A program made the translations under genes and the position numbers. Under the pieces are notes generated by a model, which was not told where the DNA came from, did no database searches, and was given only the letters and a program-made list of their open reading frames with translations. Shown here one piece after another: positions 23,039 to 32,175 of a stretch of 64,000 nucleotides of DNA (its first letter is position 1; each line of letters begins with the position of its first letter). The stretch lies in NCBI RefSeq assembly GCF_025061645.1, contig NZ_JANYMP010000003.1:402118-466117 (forward strand), read 5' to 3'. The DNA is from Umezawaea endophytica (lineage in GTDB: Bacteria; Actinomycetota; Actinomycetes; Mycobacteriales; Pseudonocardiaceae).

Positions 23039-23064
23039 GCTAAAATGTTAGCGCTAACTTTAGC
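23039..23064. promoter_or_regulatory. 26-bp palindromic operator before the second GH10
   Basis: GCTAAA and TTTAGC flank a centre TGTTAGCGCTAAC. It matches the element at 20732 in 25 of 26 bases. It sits in a 389-base gap between the FadR gene and the GH10 gene, which also holds a palindrome at 23071, a CebR-like box at 23111 and a weak TGTGAACGCGAACA match at 23178. Confidence 0.75.
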
Positions 23065-23070
23065 TGGCAC

Positions 23071-24675
<1,605 letters not shown>

Positions 24676-24681
24676 CCCCGA

Positions 24682-24712
24682 GTGCCCGGAGCGCACCGCC
24701 CGCTCCGGGCAC
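24682..24712. terminator. Hairpin terminator after the second GH10
   Basis: A perfect 12-bp stem (GTGCCCGGAGCG pairing with CGCTCCGGGCAC) with a 7-base loop begins 7 bases after the stop. It separates the xylanase from the GH43-CBM6 gene, although read-through is possible because the next start is only 25 bases further. Confidence 0.75.
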
Positions 24713-24737
24713 CCCAACCCCTGCACAGGAGACGACG

Positions 24738-26156
24738 ATGACTCCTCCACCGGCGAGGTTCCGGGCGCGCGTCGCCGCGCTGCTCGGACTGGCGCTGGCC
24801 GTGACCGGGTTCACCGCGGTCACGCCCGCCAGGGCCGACAACCCGATCGTGCAGCACATCCACACCGCGGACCCGGCACCGCTGGTGCACAACGGCCGCG
24901 TGTACCTCTACACAGGACACGACGAGGACGGCTCCACCTACTTCACGATGAAGGAGTGGCGCGTCTGGTCGTCCGCCGACATGGTGAACTGGACCGACCA
25001 CGGCTCCCCCATGAACGTGGGCACGTTCGCCTGGGCCAGCAAGGACGCCTGGGCGGGCCAGGCCGTAGAGCGCGGCGGGAAGTTCTACTGGTACGTCCCC
25101 GTCGTCAACCGCGCCACCGGCCGCATGGCCATCGGCGTGGGCGTCGCGGACAACCCGACCGGCCCGTTCCGCGACGCCATCGGCCGCCCGCTGGTGGAGA
25201 ACGGCGAGATCGACCCGACCGTGATGATCGACGACGACGGCCAGGCGTACCTGTACTGGGGCAACCCGAACCTCTGGTACGTGAAGCTCAACAGCGACAT
25301 GACCTCCTACTCCGGCAGCGCCACGAAGATCCCGCTCACCACCGCGGGCTTCGGCACCCGCACCGGTGACCCGAACCGGCCGACCCTCTACGAGGAGGGC
25401 CCCTGGGTGTACAAGCGCAACGGGTTGTACTACAACGTCTTCGCGGCCAAGTGCTGCTCGGAGTTCATCGCGTACTCCACCGCCCCGAGCCCGACCGGGC
25501 CGTGGACCTACCGCGGCACCGTGATGCCCACCCAGGGCAGCAGTTTCACCAACCACGCGGGCGTCGTCGACTTCAAGGGCGGCTCGTACTTCTTCTACCA
25601 CAACGGCGCGCTGCCCGGCGGCGGCGGTTTCACCCGCTCGGTGGCCGTCGAGAAGTTCTCCTACAACGCCGACGGCACCATCCCGGCGCTGTCGATGACC
25701 ACCGGCGGCCCACCGCCCGCCGACACGCTCGACCCGTACACCCGCCAGGAGGCCGAGACCATCGCCTGGGGCTCGGGCATCGAAACCGAGGTGTCGTCCG
25801 AGGGCGGCCTGAACGTCGGGTACGTCGACAACGGCGACTACCTGAAGGTGAAGAACGTCGCGTTCGGCGCGGGCGCGGCGTCGTTCAGCGCCCGCGTCTC
25901 CTCGACGGTGTCCGGCGCGGCGGTGGAGGTCCGCACCGGCGGACCGACCGGAACCGTCGTCGGCCGCTGCTCGGTCCCCAACACCGGCGGCTGGCAGGCG
26001 TGGACCACCGTGTCCTGCCCCGTCAGCGGCCTGTCCGGCACCCGCGACGTGTACCTGCGGTTCAGCGGCGGCAGCGGCTACCTGCTCAACATGAACTGGT
26101 GGCGGTTCGGCACCACCGCGGTCGGAAAGGCGGACCACGGCCGGAGAACGCGGTGA
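24738..26156 (+). CDS. Secreted GH43 arabinofuranosidase with CBM6
   Basis: A 472-residue exported enzyme resembling arabinoxylan arabinofuranohydrolases. Signal peptide (about 1-33), GH43 propeller (about 38-325) with the base Asp region HTADPAPL, EIDPTVMIDDDG (modulator Asp) and YEEGPWVYK (acid Glu). From about residue 335 a CBM6 follows (RQEAETIAWGSGIETE.., ending NMNWWRF), followed by a short basic tail. The ATG at 24738 has AGGAGAC upstream. It follows the GH10 gene closely in the same direction and probably acts with it on substituted xylan. CBM6 is used here in place of the CBM2 seen elsewhere in the locus. Confidence 0.92.
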   Translation: MTPPPARFRARVAALLGLALAVTGFTAVTPARADNPIVQHIHTADPAPLVHNGRVYLYTGHDEDGSTYFTMKEWRVWSSADMVNWTDHGSPMNVGTFAWASKDAWAGQAVERGGKFYWYVPVVNRATGRMAIGVGVADNPTGPFRDAIGRPLVENGEIDPTVMIDDDGQAYLYWGNPNLWYVKLNSDMTSYSGSATKIPLTTAGFGTRTGDPNRPTLYEEGPWVYKRNGLYYNVFAAKCCSEFIAYSTAPSPTGPWTYRGTVMPTQGSSFTNHAGVVDFKGGSYFFYHNGALPGGGGFTRSVAVEKFSYNADGTIPALSMTTGGPPPADTLDPYTRQEAETIAWGSGIETEVSSEGGLNVGYVDNGDYLKVKNVAFGAGAASFSARVSSTVSGAAVEVRTGGPTGTVVGRCSVPNTGGWQAWTTVSCPVSGLSGTRDVYLRFSGGSGYLLNMNWWRFGTTAVGKADHGRRTR

Positions 26157-26233
26157 CGGCGAGGCTCACGGCCCTGTTCGCGGTCGTCCTGTTCGTGGCC
26201 TTGGCCGCACTGCTCGTGGTGGCCAGGCCGTGA
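26153..26233 (+). CDS. Possible 26-residue membrane peptide
   Basis: GTG at 26153 overlaps the stop of the GH43-CBM6 gene in a GTGA arrangement and opens a frame for a peptide that is almost entirely hydrophobic after its first five residues (FAVVLFVALAALLVV). This would be one membrane helix. The overlap suggests coupled translation, but the frame is so short that chance is a real alternative. No homologue is recognised. Confidence 0.3.
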   Translation: MTARLTALFAVVLFVALAALLVVARP

Positions 26234-26242
26234 ACCCGCCGT

Positions 26243-27043
26243 TCACTCGTGGTTGAGGGCCCCCGACCGGAACACCGCCACCTCCGCGCCGCCGAAGCCC
26301 GCCTCGCGGACGATCCCGAGCAGCACCCGGCGGACCTCCGGCAGGTCCGCCAGGTGCGGGTCGAGTTCGACCCGCCCGACGTCGCCGAGGTCGCGCACGC
26401 GCAGGTCCCTGGTCGGCGTGCCCGCGTCCGCGAGCCACGTCCGGACCGCCACCTCGGCGCGCTCCACCCTGGCCAGGCGCGCGGGCGTGATCGACACCCC
26501 GTACCGCACCCGGCTCGCCAGGCACGGCAGCGCGGGCTTGTCCGATGTGGACAGTCCCCAGAGCGCGCTCACCGCGCGGACGTCGGCCTTGCTCATCCCG
26601 AGGTCGCGCAACGGGGTGTGCACGCCGATCTCGTCGCCCGCCCGGATGCCGGGCCGGAACGGGTCGCGCGCGTCGTCGGCGTTCGTGCCGGTCGCCACCG
26701 CCGACAGGCCGTTGTCCCGCGCGACCGCCGTGATTGCCTCCAGCACGGTGGACTTGCAGGAGTAGCAGCGGTTCCGGCCGTTCGCCGCGTACTCCGGGTC
26801 GTCCAGTTCGCGGGTCTCCGGCGCCACGTGCCGCACACCGAGGTCGTGGGCGAACGCCACCGCGCCCGTCAACTCGGCGGTGGCCAGGCTCGCCGAGTCG
26901 GCGGTGACCGCGAGCACCGCGGCGGGGCCGACGGCGCGCACGGCGGCGGCCAGCACGAGTGCGGAGTCCGCGCCGCCGGAGAACGCCACGGCCAGTGGGC
27001 CGATCGCCTCCAGGTGGGCCACGAGTCGTTCGGCGGTGCTCAT
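26243..27043 (-). CDS. larE: LarE, sacrificial sulfur transferase for the nickel-pincer cofactor
   Basis: A 266-residue ATP-dependent enzyme that donates its own cysteine sulfur to the pyridinium bis-carboxylate mononucleotide made by LarB. The PP-loop SGGADS (22-27) binds ATP. Cys174 in PCLASR lies where Lactobacillus LarE has its sacrificial Cys176, and a second pair Cys93/Cys96 (RCYSC) is present. It is the last gene of the lar operon; its ATG overlaps the larC stop by one base (TGATG). It acts in the cytosol and is required to activate LarA. Confidence 0.93.
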   Translation of the reverse strand: MSTAERLVAHLEAIGPLAVAFSGGADSALVLAAAVRAVGPAAVLAVTADSASLATAELTGAVAFAHDLGVRHVAPETRELDDPEYAANGRNRCYSCKSTVLEAITAVARDNGLSAVATGTNADDARDPFRPGIRAGDEIGVHTPLRDLGMSKADVRAVSALWGLSTSDKPALPCLASRVRYGVSITPARLARVERAEVAVRTWLADAGTPTRDLRVRDLGDVGRVELDPHLADLPEVRRVLLGIVREAGFGGAEVAVFRSGALNHE

Positions 27044-28191
27044 CAGCGCTCCTCGGGGAGTTCGGCGGCCATTGCCAGCACCAGGCGCAACGGCAGACCC
27101 GTCCGCCGGGCCACGGCGGCGGCGTCCTCGTACTCCGCCTTGGCGTGGTGCGGTCCGCGCTTGCGGCGCACCGGCATCCCGTGCAGGTGCACGGTGTCGG
27201 TGGTCCGGGGCAAGGCCGTGCGCCGGACGGTGGTCCGCCGCACGCCGAGGGTGCCCGACTCGGCGAACATCAGCCTCTCGACCTCGTCGGCGGTCTCCGG
27301 TGTGGTCAGGGCGTGCAGCACGTGCGCCGGTCTGCCCTTCTTCATCACGGCCGGGGTGATCCAGCCATCCAGCGCGCCGCGGTCGAGCAGGAGGGAGATG
27401 AGGTGGCCGAGCACCTCCCCCGTCACGTCGTCGAGGTTGGTCTCCAGCACCACGAGGTCGCGCACGTCCGAGGTCTCCCGGTCGCCGAGCCTGACCACCG
27501 CCACGTTGGGCCGGTCCGGGAGCGTCCGCGTGCCCACGCCGTAGCCGGTGGCCACCATCCGCATCTCCGGCGCCGGGCCGTAGTCGGCGGCCACCGCCCT
27601 CAGCAGCGCCGCGGCGGTCGGCGTCACGGTCTCGCCCGCCAGCGCGGTGCCCACGACGCGGGCGCCCCGCAGCAGCGCCGAGGTCGCCGGAGCCGGGCAG
27701 GGCAGCACCCCGTGCGCGGTGCGGACCGTTCCGCTGCCGATCGGCAGCGCCTCGCAGTGGACGGTCCGCACGTCCAGCGCGCGCAGCGCCGCGGCGACGC
27801 CGACGACGTCCACGAGGGTGTCGTGGCCGCCGAGTTCGTGCAGGTGCACCAGATCGGGGTCCTCGCCGTGCAGGTGCCCCTCGACCTCGGCGATGGCGCG
27901 CAGCGCCGCGACCGCGGTGTCCGCCACCACCCGGTCGCGCACCCGGCCCGCCATGTCGATCAGCTCGCCCGCCCTGCGGCTCGTGGCGCCGTCGGTGACC
28001 GACACGACGGCCCGGCTGCCGGTGAGCCCGTGGGTCGGCACCCGTGCGACCGTCAGGTCCCAGCCGTCCAGACCGGTGTCGGACACGGCCGCGCGGACGG
28101 CGTCCAGCGGCGCGCCCGCGTCGACCAGCGCGGCCAGCAGCATGTCACCGGCCAGCCCGGTGAACGGCGAGATGACGCAGACCCGGCTCAC
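27043..28191 (-). CDS. larC: LarC, nickel insertion protein
   Basis: A 382-residue CTP-dependent cyclometallase that inserts nickel into the pincer nucleotide. The N-terminal CVISPFTGLAGDMLLAAL and the middle segment VHLHELGGHDTLVDVVG are family hallmarks, as is VVLETNLDDVTGEVLG. In Lactobacillus plantarum the protein is made as LarC1/LarC2 by frameshifting; here it is one continuous frame. The GTG at 28191 overlaps the larB stop by four bases (GTGA); longer upstream frame is a shadow of larB. Context is the larABCE operon. Confidence 0.93.
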   Translation of the reverse strand: MSRVCVISPFTGLAGDMLLAALVDAGAPLDAVRAAVSDTGLDGWDLTVARVPTHGLTGSRAVVSVTDGATSRRAGELIDMAGRVRDRVVADTAVAALRAIAEVEGHLHGEDPDLVHLHELGGHDTLVDVVGVAAALRALDVRTVHCEALPIGSGTVRTAHGVLPCPAPATSALLRGARVVGTALAGETVTPTAAALLRAVAADYGPAPEMRMVATGYGVGTRTLPDRPNVAVVRLGDRETSDVRDLVVLETNLDDVTGEVLGHLISLLLDRGALDGWITPAVMKKGRPAHVLHALTTPETADEVERLMFAESGTLGVRRTTVRRTALPRTTDTVHLHGMPVRRKRGPHHAKAEYEDAAAVARRTGLPLRLVLAMAAELPEER

Positions 28192-28871
28192 GGCGTCCCC
28201 CGTCGCGCCACGCGGGACAGCCGGAACGCGGCCATCGCCGCCCCGAACCCGGAGTCGATGTTCACCACGGTGATCCCGGCCGCGCAGGACGCGTGCATCG
28301 CCAGCAGCGCGGTGATGCCGTCCAGGCCCGCGCCGTAGCCGGTGGAGGTGGGCACGGCGACCACCGGGCACGCGACGAGGCCGCCGACCGCGCTCGCGAG
28401 CGCTCCCTCCATCCCCGCGACGACGATGACGGTGTCCGCGGCGCGCAGCCGGTCCTGCTCGGCGAGCAGCCGGTGCAGCCCCGCCACCCCGACGTCGGTC
28501 ACGGTGGTCACGCCGATCCCCACGGCGGCGGCCACCGCGGCGGCTTCCCGCACCACCGGCAGGTCGGCCGTACCCGCGGCGGCCACGACCACGCTGAACC
28601 CCGTCGGCTCGGCCGGGCGCCACACGAGCAGGCGGGCCTCGCTGTCGTAGGTGCCGCCGGGGACGGCGCGCAGCACGGAGATCGCCGTGCCCGCGTCCAC
28701 GCGCGTGACGAGCACGGGACCGGCGTTGTGCCGCAACAGGGTGCGCACGACCTCGACGACCTGGCCCGGTGTCTTGCCGCTGCCGTAGACCACCTCCGGC
28801 AGGCCCTGGCGTGCCTCGCGGTCGACGTCGACCCTGGCGAACCCGAGGTCGACCGCGTCCTGTCCGGTCAT
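28188..28871 (-). CDS. larB: LarB, pyridinium-3,5-biscarboxylate mononucleotide synthase
   Basis: A 227-residue enzyme that carboxylates and hydrolyses nicotinic acid adenine dinucleotide, the first step of the nickel-pincer cofactor. It shows the N-terminal YGSGKTPGQV block, a PurE-like core (VPTSTGYGAGLDG) and the C-terminal cysteine region SCAAGITVVNIDSGFGA, where the conserved Cys that holds the substrate lies. The ATG at 28871 has GAGGAGG upstream and overlaps the larA stop (ATGA). Confidence 0.93.
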   Translation of the reverse strand: MTGQDAVDLGFARVDVDREARQGLPEVVYGSGKTPGQVVEVVRTLLRHNAGPVLVTRVDAGTAISVLRAVPGGTYDSEARLLVWRPAEPTGFSVVVAAAGTADLPVVREAAAVAAAVGIGVTTVTDVGVAGLHRLLAEQDRLRAADTVIVVAGMEGALASAVGGLVACPVVAVPTSTGYGAGLDGITALLAMHASCAAGITVVNIDSGFGAAMAAFRLSRVARRGTP

Positions 28872-30166
28872 GCTCGTCCTCCTCGCGGGGTGGCGCCGTC
28901 GACGTACGGGATCGTCTGCGGGCCCTCGGGGAGCACGCACAGCCGGGCGTCGGGTCCGGCCGCGGCGAGGGCCTCGGCCACGGTGGCGGAGACGTCCGCG
29001 GTCTGCCGCAGGTGCGCGGTGGCCAACTCGGCGTCGCTGAGGTGCGAGGTGTGCACGACCACCTGGCAGTCGTTCTGGATGCGCGCCTGGATCTGCACCT
29101 GCCACTGGTCCGGCACGGTGACCGTCCGCGCGGAGATCTCCGCGAGCAGCGCGGCGGGTGAGTCCGCGGAGGCGAGCACCTCGCGGTAGGAACCGTGGTC
29201 GGGGAAGCCGTCGCGGCACTCGGCGGCGCACACGATCACGCCGCCGGGTTTGACCACCTGGTGGGCGGCCGACATCCCCTTCACCGACTGGTAGAGGTTC
29301 TGGTCGAGCGGATACCCGGAGTTGGTGGTCACCACCACGTCGAAGAGCCGCGGCACCGGCCGCATGGCGACGGCGCGGGCGGTGCGCACCGCCTCGGCGT
29401 GCATCGCGAGCAGGTCACCGCCGAACGCGGCGACGACCTCCTTGTCCTGGTTCAGCACCACGTCGAACCCGAAGGTCACGCCGGTGGCCTCGGCGATGGC
29501 GCGCACGTCGTCGTGCACCGGGTTGCCCTCGACGATCCCCCACATCGCCCGCGGGTGCCCGATCCGGCGCGCGTCGTGCAGCACCAGGACGGTCTCCAGC
29601 GCGGCGAGGCCGGGCGCGACCAGCTTCGGGCCGCCGGAGAACCCGGCGAAGAAGTGCGGTTCGACGAACCCGGTGGTGACGCGCACGTCCGCGTCGACCC
29701 ACTCGCTGTTCAGCCACACCGGCACCTCCGCGCCGAACTCGCCCAGCCACGTCAGGCTCCGGCGGTCGCGGGAGTCGTGGTTGACGATCCGCACCGCGTC
29801 GACGACCTCGTCGCCGAACATGGCGCGCAGCTCGGCCTCGGTGTTGGCCCGGTGGGTGCCGGTCGCGACCAGCACCACGACGTCGGCGAGGTCGACCACC
29901 CCGTCGAGCTCCTCCAGGATCGCGCCGATCATCAGCTCACGGGGTTGCGGGCGGGTGATGTCGCAGGCGGAGATCGCCACGGTCTGACCGCGGCGCACGC
30001 GGTCCCGCAGCGGTGGGCCCGACACGGGTGCCCGCAACGCCCGGCGCAGGACCTCCCGCGGCGGCTCGGTCGCCCGGTGGTGCCGGGGCGTCACCACGGT
30101 GGTCACCGCCGGGTCGACGAGCAGGTCCAGGCCCGTCTCGCCGTAGGCGAGCCGCACGGTGTCCAT
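28868..30166 (-). CDS. larA: LarA-family nickel-pincer 2-hydroxyacid racemase/epimerase
   Basis: A 432-residue enzyme inverting C2 of a 2-hydroxyacid with a nickel-pincer nucleotide. Residues known from Lactobacillus LarA are all present: His105 (ATGTHR), His171 and Lys181 (EPHFFAGFSGGPK, Lys being the cofactor attachment site), nickel ligand His197 (VLHDAR, exactly 16 after Lys181) and Tyr292-Lys296 (YQSVK). It is therefore probably active. LarA homologues include lactate, malate and aldonate enzymes; the gene sits between a sugar lactonase and the cofactor genes in a sugar-acid locus. An aldonate epimerase is therefore as likely as a lactate racemase. The start ATG overlaps the lactonase stop by one base. 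Confidence 0.9.
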   Translation of the reverse strand: MDTVRLAYGETGLDLLVDPAVTTVVTPRHHRATEPPREVLRRALRAPVSGPPLRDRVRRGQTVAISACDITRPQPRELMIGAILEELDGVVDLADVVVLVATGTHRANTEAELRAMFGDEVVDAVRIVNHDSRDRRSLTWLGEFGAEVPVWLNSEWVDADVRVTTGFVEPHFFAGFSGGPKLVAPGLAALETVLVLHDARRIGHPRAMWGIVEGNPVHDDVRAIAEATGVTFGFDVVLNQDKEVVAAFGGDLLAMHAEAVRTARAVAMRPVPRLFDVVVTTNSGYPLDQNLYQSVKGMSAAHQVVKPGGVIVCAAECRDGFPDHGSYREVLASADSPAALLAEISARTVTVPDQWQVQIQARIQNDCQVVVHTSHLSDAELATAHLRQTADVSATVAEALAAAGPDARLCVLPEGPQTIPYVDGATPRGGRA

Positions 30167-31017
30167 CACCGACCCCCCAACTGGTAGACGCGGGCGGCCG
30201 TGCCGCCGAAGACCTGGTCGCGCTCGGCGGCGGTCAGGCCGTCGGTCACCTGGCGGGCCGACTCGACGACCTCGTCGTAGGACGCGGCGAGCAGGCACAC
30301 CGGCCAGTCGGTGCCGAACATCAGCCGGGACGGGCCGAACGCCTCCAGCGCGACGTCGACGAAGGGCCGGAGGTCGTCCACCGCCCACCGTGGCCCCGCC
30401 TCGGTCACGAGCCCGGACACCTTCGCGGTCACGTTGGGCAGGGCGGCGAGCTCGTCCAGCCAGGCGGCCCACGGATCGAGCACCCGGCCCGCGACGTCCG
30501 GTTTGGACAGGTGGTCCAGCACGAACTCCAGGTCCGGCACCGCCCGCACCACCGCCACGACCGCGGGGAGTTGGTGCGGGCGGGTCAGCACGTCGTAGAC
30601 GAGTCCGGCGTCGCGCACCGCGCGCAGCCCGGCGAGCACGTCGGGTCGCGTCAACCACTTCGGGTCGGGCTCGGGCTCCACCAGGTGCCGGACGCCCACC
30701 AGCCGGTCGCCACCGGGGCCGCGCCGCAGCCGGTCCAGTTGATCGGCGACGTCGGGCGAGGTGAGGTCGACCCACCCCACGACCCCGGAGATCAGGTCGG
30801 AGTCCTCCGCCAGCGCGAGGAACTCCACCGTCTCCTGGACGTCGGGCAGCACCTGGACCAGGACGGTGGCGTCGATCCCAGCGGCGCCGGTCGCCGCGCG
30901 CAGGTCGGCCTCGCCGAAGTCGCGGCGGATGGGCTCCAGCCCGGCCAGCCACTCCTGCGGCCGGGCGGCGAGGTCCCACAGGTGGTGGTGGGCGTCGATC
31001 CGGCGCACGGCGCTCAC
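30166..31017 (-). CDS. COG3618 amidohydrolase, probable sugar lactonase
   Basis: A 283-residue TIM-barrel metal hydrolase of the family that includes L-fucono-1,5-lactonase and L-rhamnono-1,4-lactonase. The N-terminal DAHHHLWD has the HxH metal pair (His10, His12); FVLDHLSKPD and the C-terminal FGTDWPV aspartate are typical. It probably opens an aldono-lactone to the free acid in the cytosol. The GTG at 31017 overlaps the stop of the hydrolase-remnant frame (GTGA), so the two are translationally coupled. Its position directly before larA suggests that its product may be the LarA substrate. The specificity for fucose, rhamnose or another sugar is not readable. Confidence 0.85.
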   Translation of the reverse strand: MSAVRRIDAHHHLWDLAARPQEWLAGLEPIRRDFGEADLRAATGAAGIDATVLVQVLPDVQETVEFLALAEDSDLISGVVGWVDLTSPDVADQLDRLRRGPGGDRLVGVRHLVEPEPDPKWLTRPDVLAGLRAVRDAGLVYDVLTRPHQLPAVVAVVRAVPDLEFVLDHLSKPDVAGRVLDPWAAWLDELAALPNVTAKVSGLVTEAGPRWAVDDLRPFVDVALEAFGPSRLMFGTDWPVCLLAASYDEVVESARQVTDGLTAAERDQVFGGTAARVYQLGGR

Positions 31018-31184
31018 GCCCGCCCGATCCGCCGCGCGCCAAGGCGGACGACGCCCGGCTCCACCACGTCACCGTCGCGCGGGTGCCCGAGCGCCAGGCC
31101 CGTGACGGAGTCGCGGGCCTGGCCGGCGTCGTCCGGCACCACGGGAACCTCCGAACGGGGATCGCCAACTCTCAGCAGTCGCAT
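31014..31184 (-). pseudogene. Internally deleted fumarylacetoacetate-hydrolase-family remnant
   Basis: A 56-residue frame with a good ribosome site (GAGGAG) and ATG start. Residues 1-25 (MRLLRVGDPRSEVPVVPDDAGQ..) resemble the N-terminus of FAH-family hydrolases, and residues 33-54 (GHPRDGDVVEPGVVRLGARRI) resemble their extreme C-terminus. About 230 central residues, including the metal site, would be missing. FAH-family enzymes hydrolyse 2,4-diketo-3-deoxy-L-fuconate and commonly neighbour the lactonase, so this fits an ancestral fucose-type cluster. The frame is still open and ends in a GTGA overlap with the lactonase start, so it may persist as a coupling leader. The family match is by eye and tentative. 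Confidence 0.5.
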
Positions 31185-31240
31185 TCCGCTCCTCACTCGG
31201 GTCGAAGCCTGGTCGTGCGCGGTCAGGTGGGCGCGAGCAG

Positions 31241-32029
31241 TCAGGTCGGTCCGCGGAACCCCGGTGCCCAGCGCTCCAAGCGGCTCGGCTCTCCCGCTCC
31301 GCTGCGGCGCACGAGCCAGGCCTCGGTGATGTGGGTGGACATCGCCTCGGCCGCGCCCGCCGGGTCGCGTGCCGCGATCCGTTCGAAGACGTGGCGGTGC
31401 CCCTGGTTGGAGGCCGCGCAGAGGGCCCGGTCGGTCCTGCCCGTGTACCGCGCCGTGCTGCCGACCTGGCTCTCCAGCGCGCGCACCACGCCCCTGGCGA
31501 TGCGGTTGCCGGAAGTCCGCATGATCCGGTCGTGGAAGACCCGGTCCTGCTCGCGGTACGCGAGCGGGTCGTCCACCAGCCGGTCCATCAGGTCCACGAG
31601 TGCGCGCAGCGCGTCGACGGTGTCCTGGTCCGCGGTCCGGGCGGCGATCCCGGCCATGTCGGACTCCAGGAGTCGGCGGGTGACCACCACGTCGTCCAGG
31701 ACGCCCAGGGTCTCGTCCTCGGCGACGAGGGCCCCGAGCACGACCTCGTCGAGGGTGTTCCACGCCGCCTGCGGGGTGACCTGCGTGCCCGCGCCCTGGC
31801 GCACCTGGACCATCCCCTTCTCCTGCAACACCTTCACCGCTTCGCGGACGACGGTCCTGCTCACCGAGAAGGCCTCGCACAACGCGGGTTCCGGTGGCAG
31901 CGACGTCCCGGCGGGGTGGTCACCGCGCACGATGCGCCCCACGAGTTCGGCGGTGACCGCACTGGCCAGGTTCACGGGTCGACGCGCCCAGGCCGGGGCG
32001 GCCAGCGGTTCACGACCTGGTGCCTTCAT
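31241..32029 (-). CDS. FadR-subfamily GntR regulator (paralogue 2)
   Basis: A 262-residue regulator with a winged helix (LCEAFSVSRTVVREAVKVLQEKGMVQVRQGAG) and an FCD sensor domain (LESDM, QDRVFHDRIM, NQGHRHVFERI). It is closely similar throughout to the regulator at 22148-22915. ATG 32029 is chosen for GGAGG directly upstream; the 54-codon extension has none. It lies 57 bases before the lactonase-lar operon in the same direction and is divergent from the CUT1 importer, with a shared 22-bp operator in the gap. It most likely controls both in response to a sugar acid. Confidence 0.9.
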   Translation of the reverse strand: MKAPGREPLAAPAWARRPVNLASAVTAELVGRIVRGDHPAGTSLPPEPALCEAFSVSRTVVREAVKVLQEKGMVQVRQGAGTQVTPQAAWNTLDEVVLGALVAEDETLGVLDDVVVTRRLLESDMAGIAARTADQDTVDALRALVDLMDRLVDDPLAYREQDRVFHDRIMRTSGNRIARGVVRALESQVGSTARYTGRTDRALCAASNQGHRHVFERIAARDPAGAAEAMSTHITEAWLVRRSGAGEPSRLERWAPGFRGPT

Positions 32030-32086
32030 CGATCCTCCGACCTGGTCCACGCCCTGGCGTGCCGCCGAGTGTAGCCACCAAAGCCG

Positions 32087-32108
32087 GTTGACGTCATACG
32101 TCATACGA
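32087..32108. promoter_or_regulatory. Putative FadR operator, copy 2
   Basis: Minus strand begins TCGTATGACGT and ends ACGTCAAC; two differences from the copy at 22979. It sits between the divergent regulator and importer genes, suited to controlling both. Confidence 0.65.
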
Positions 32109-32175
32109 ATTATGTTCACCGCACCTCGTCGGGCTGTCGCACCGCCCGACCACCCTCTCCGGAAGTGAGCCGGCA

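Noticed and set aside
27043..28191. A frameshift between larC1 and larC2 as in Lactobacillus plantarum
   Set aside because: The frame is continuous over 382 residues with all family blocks, so no programmed frameshift is needed.
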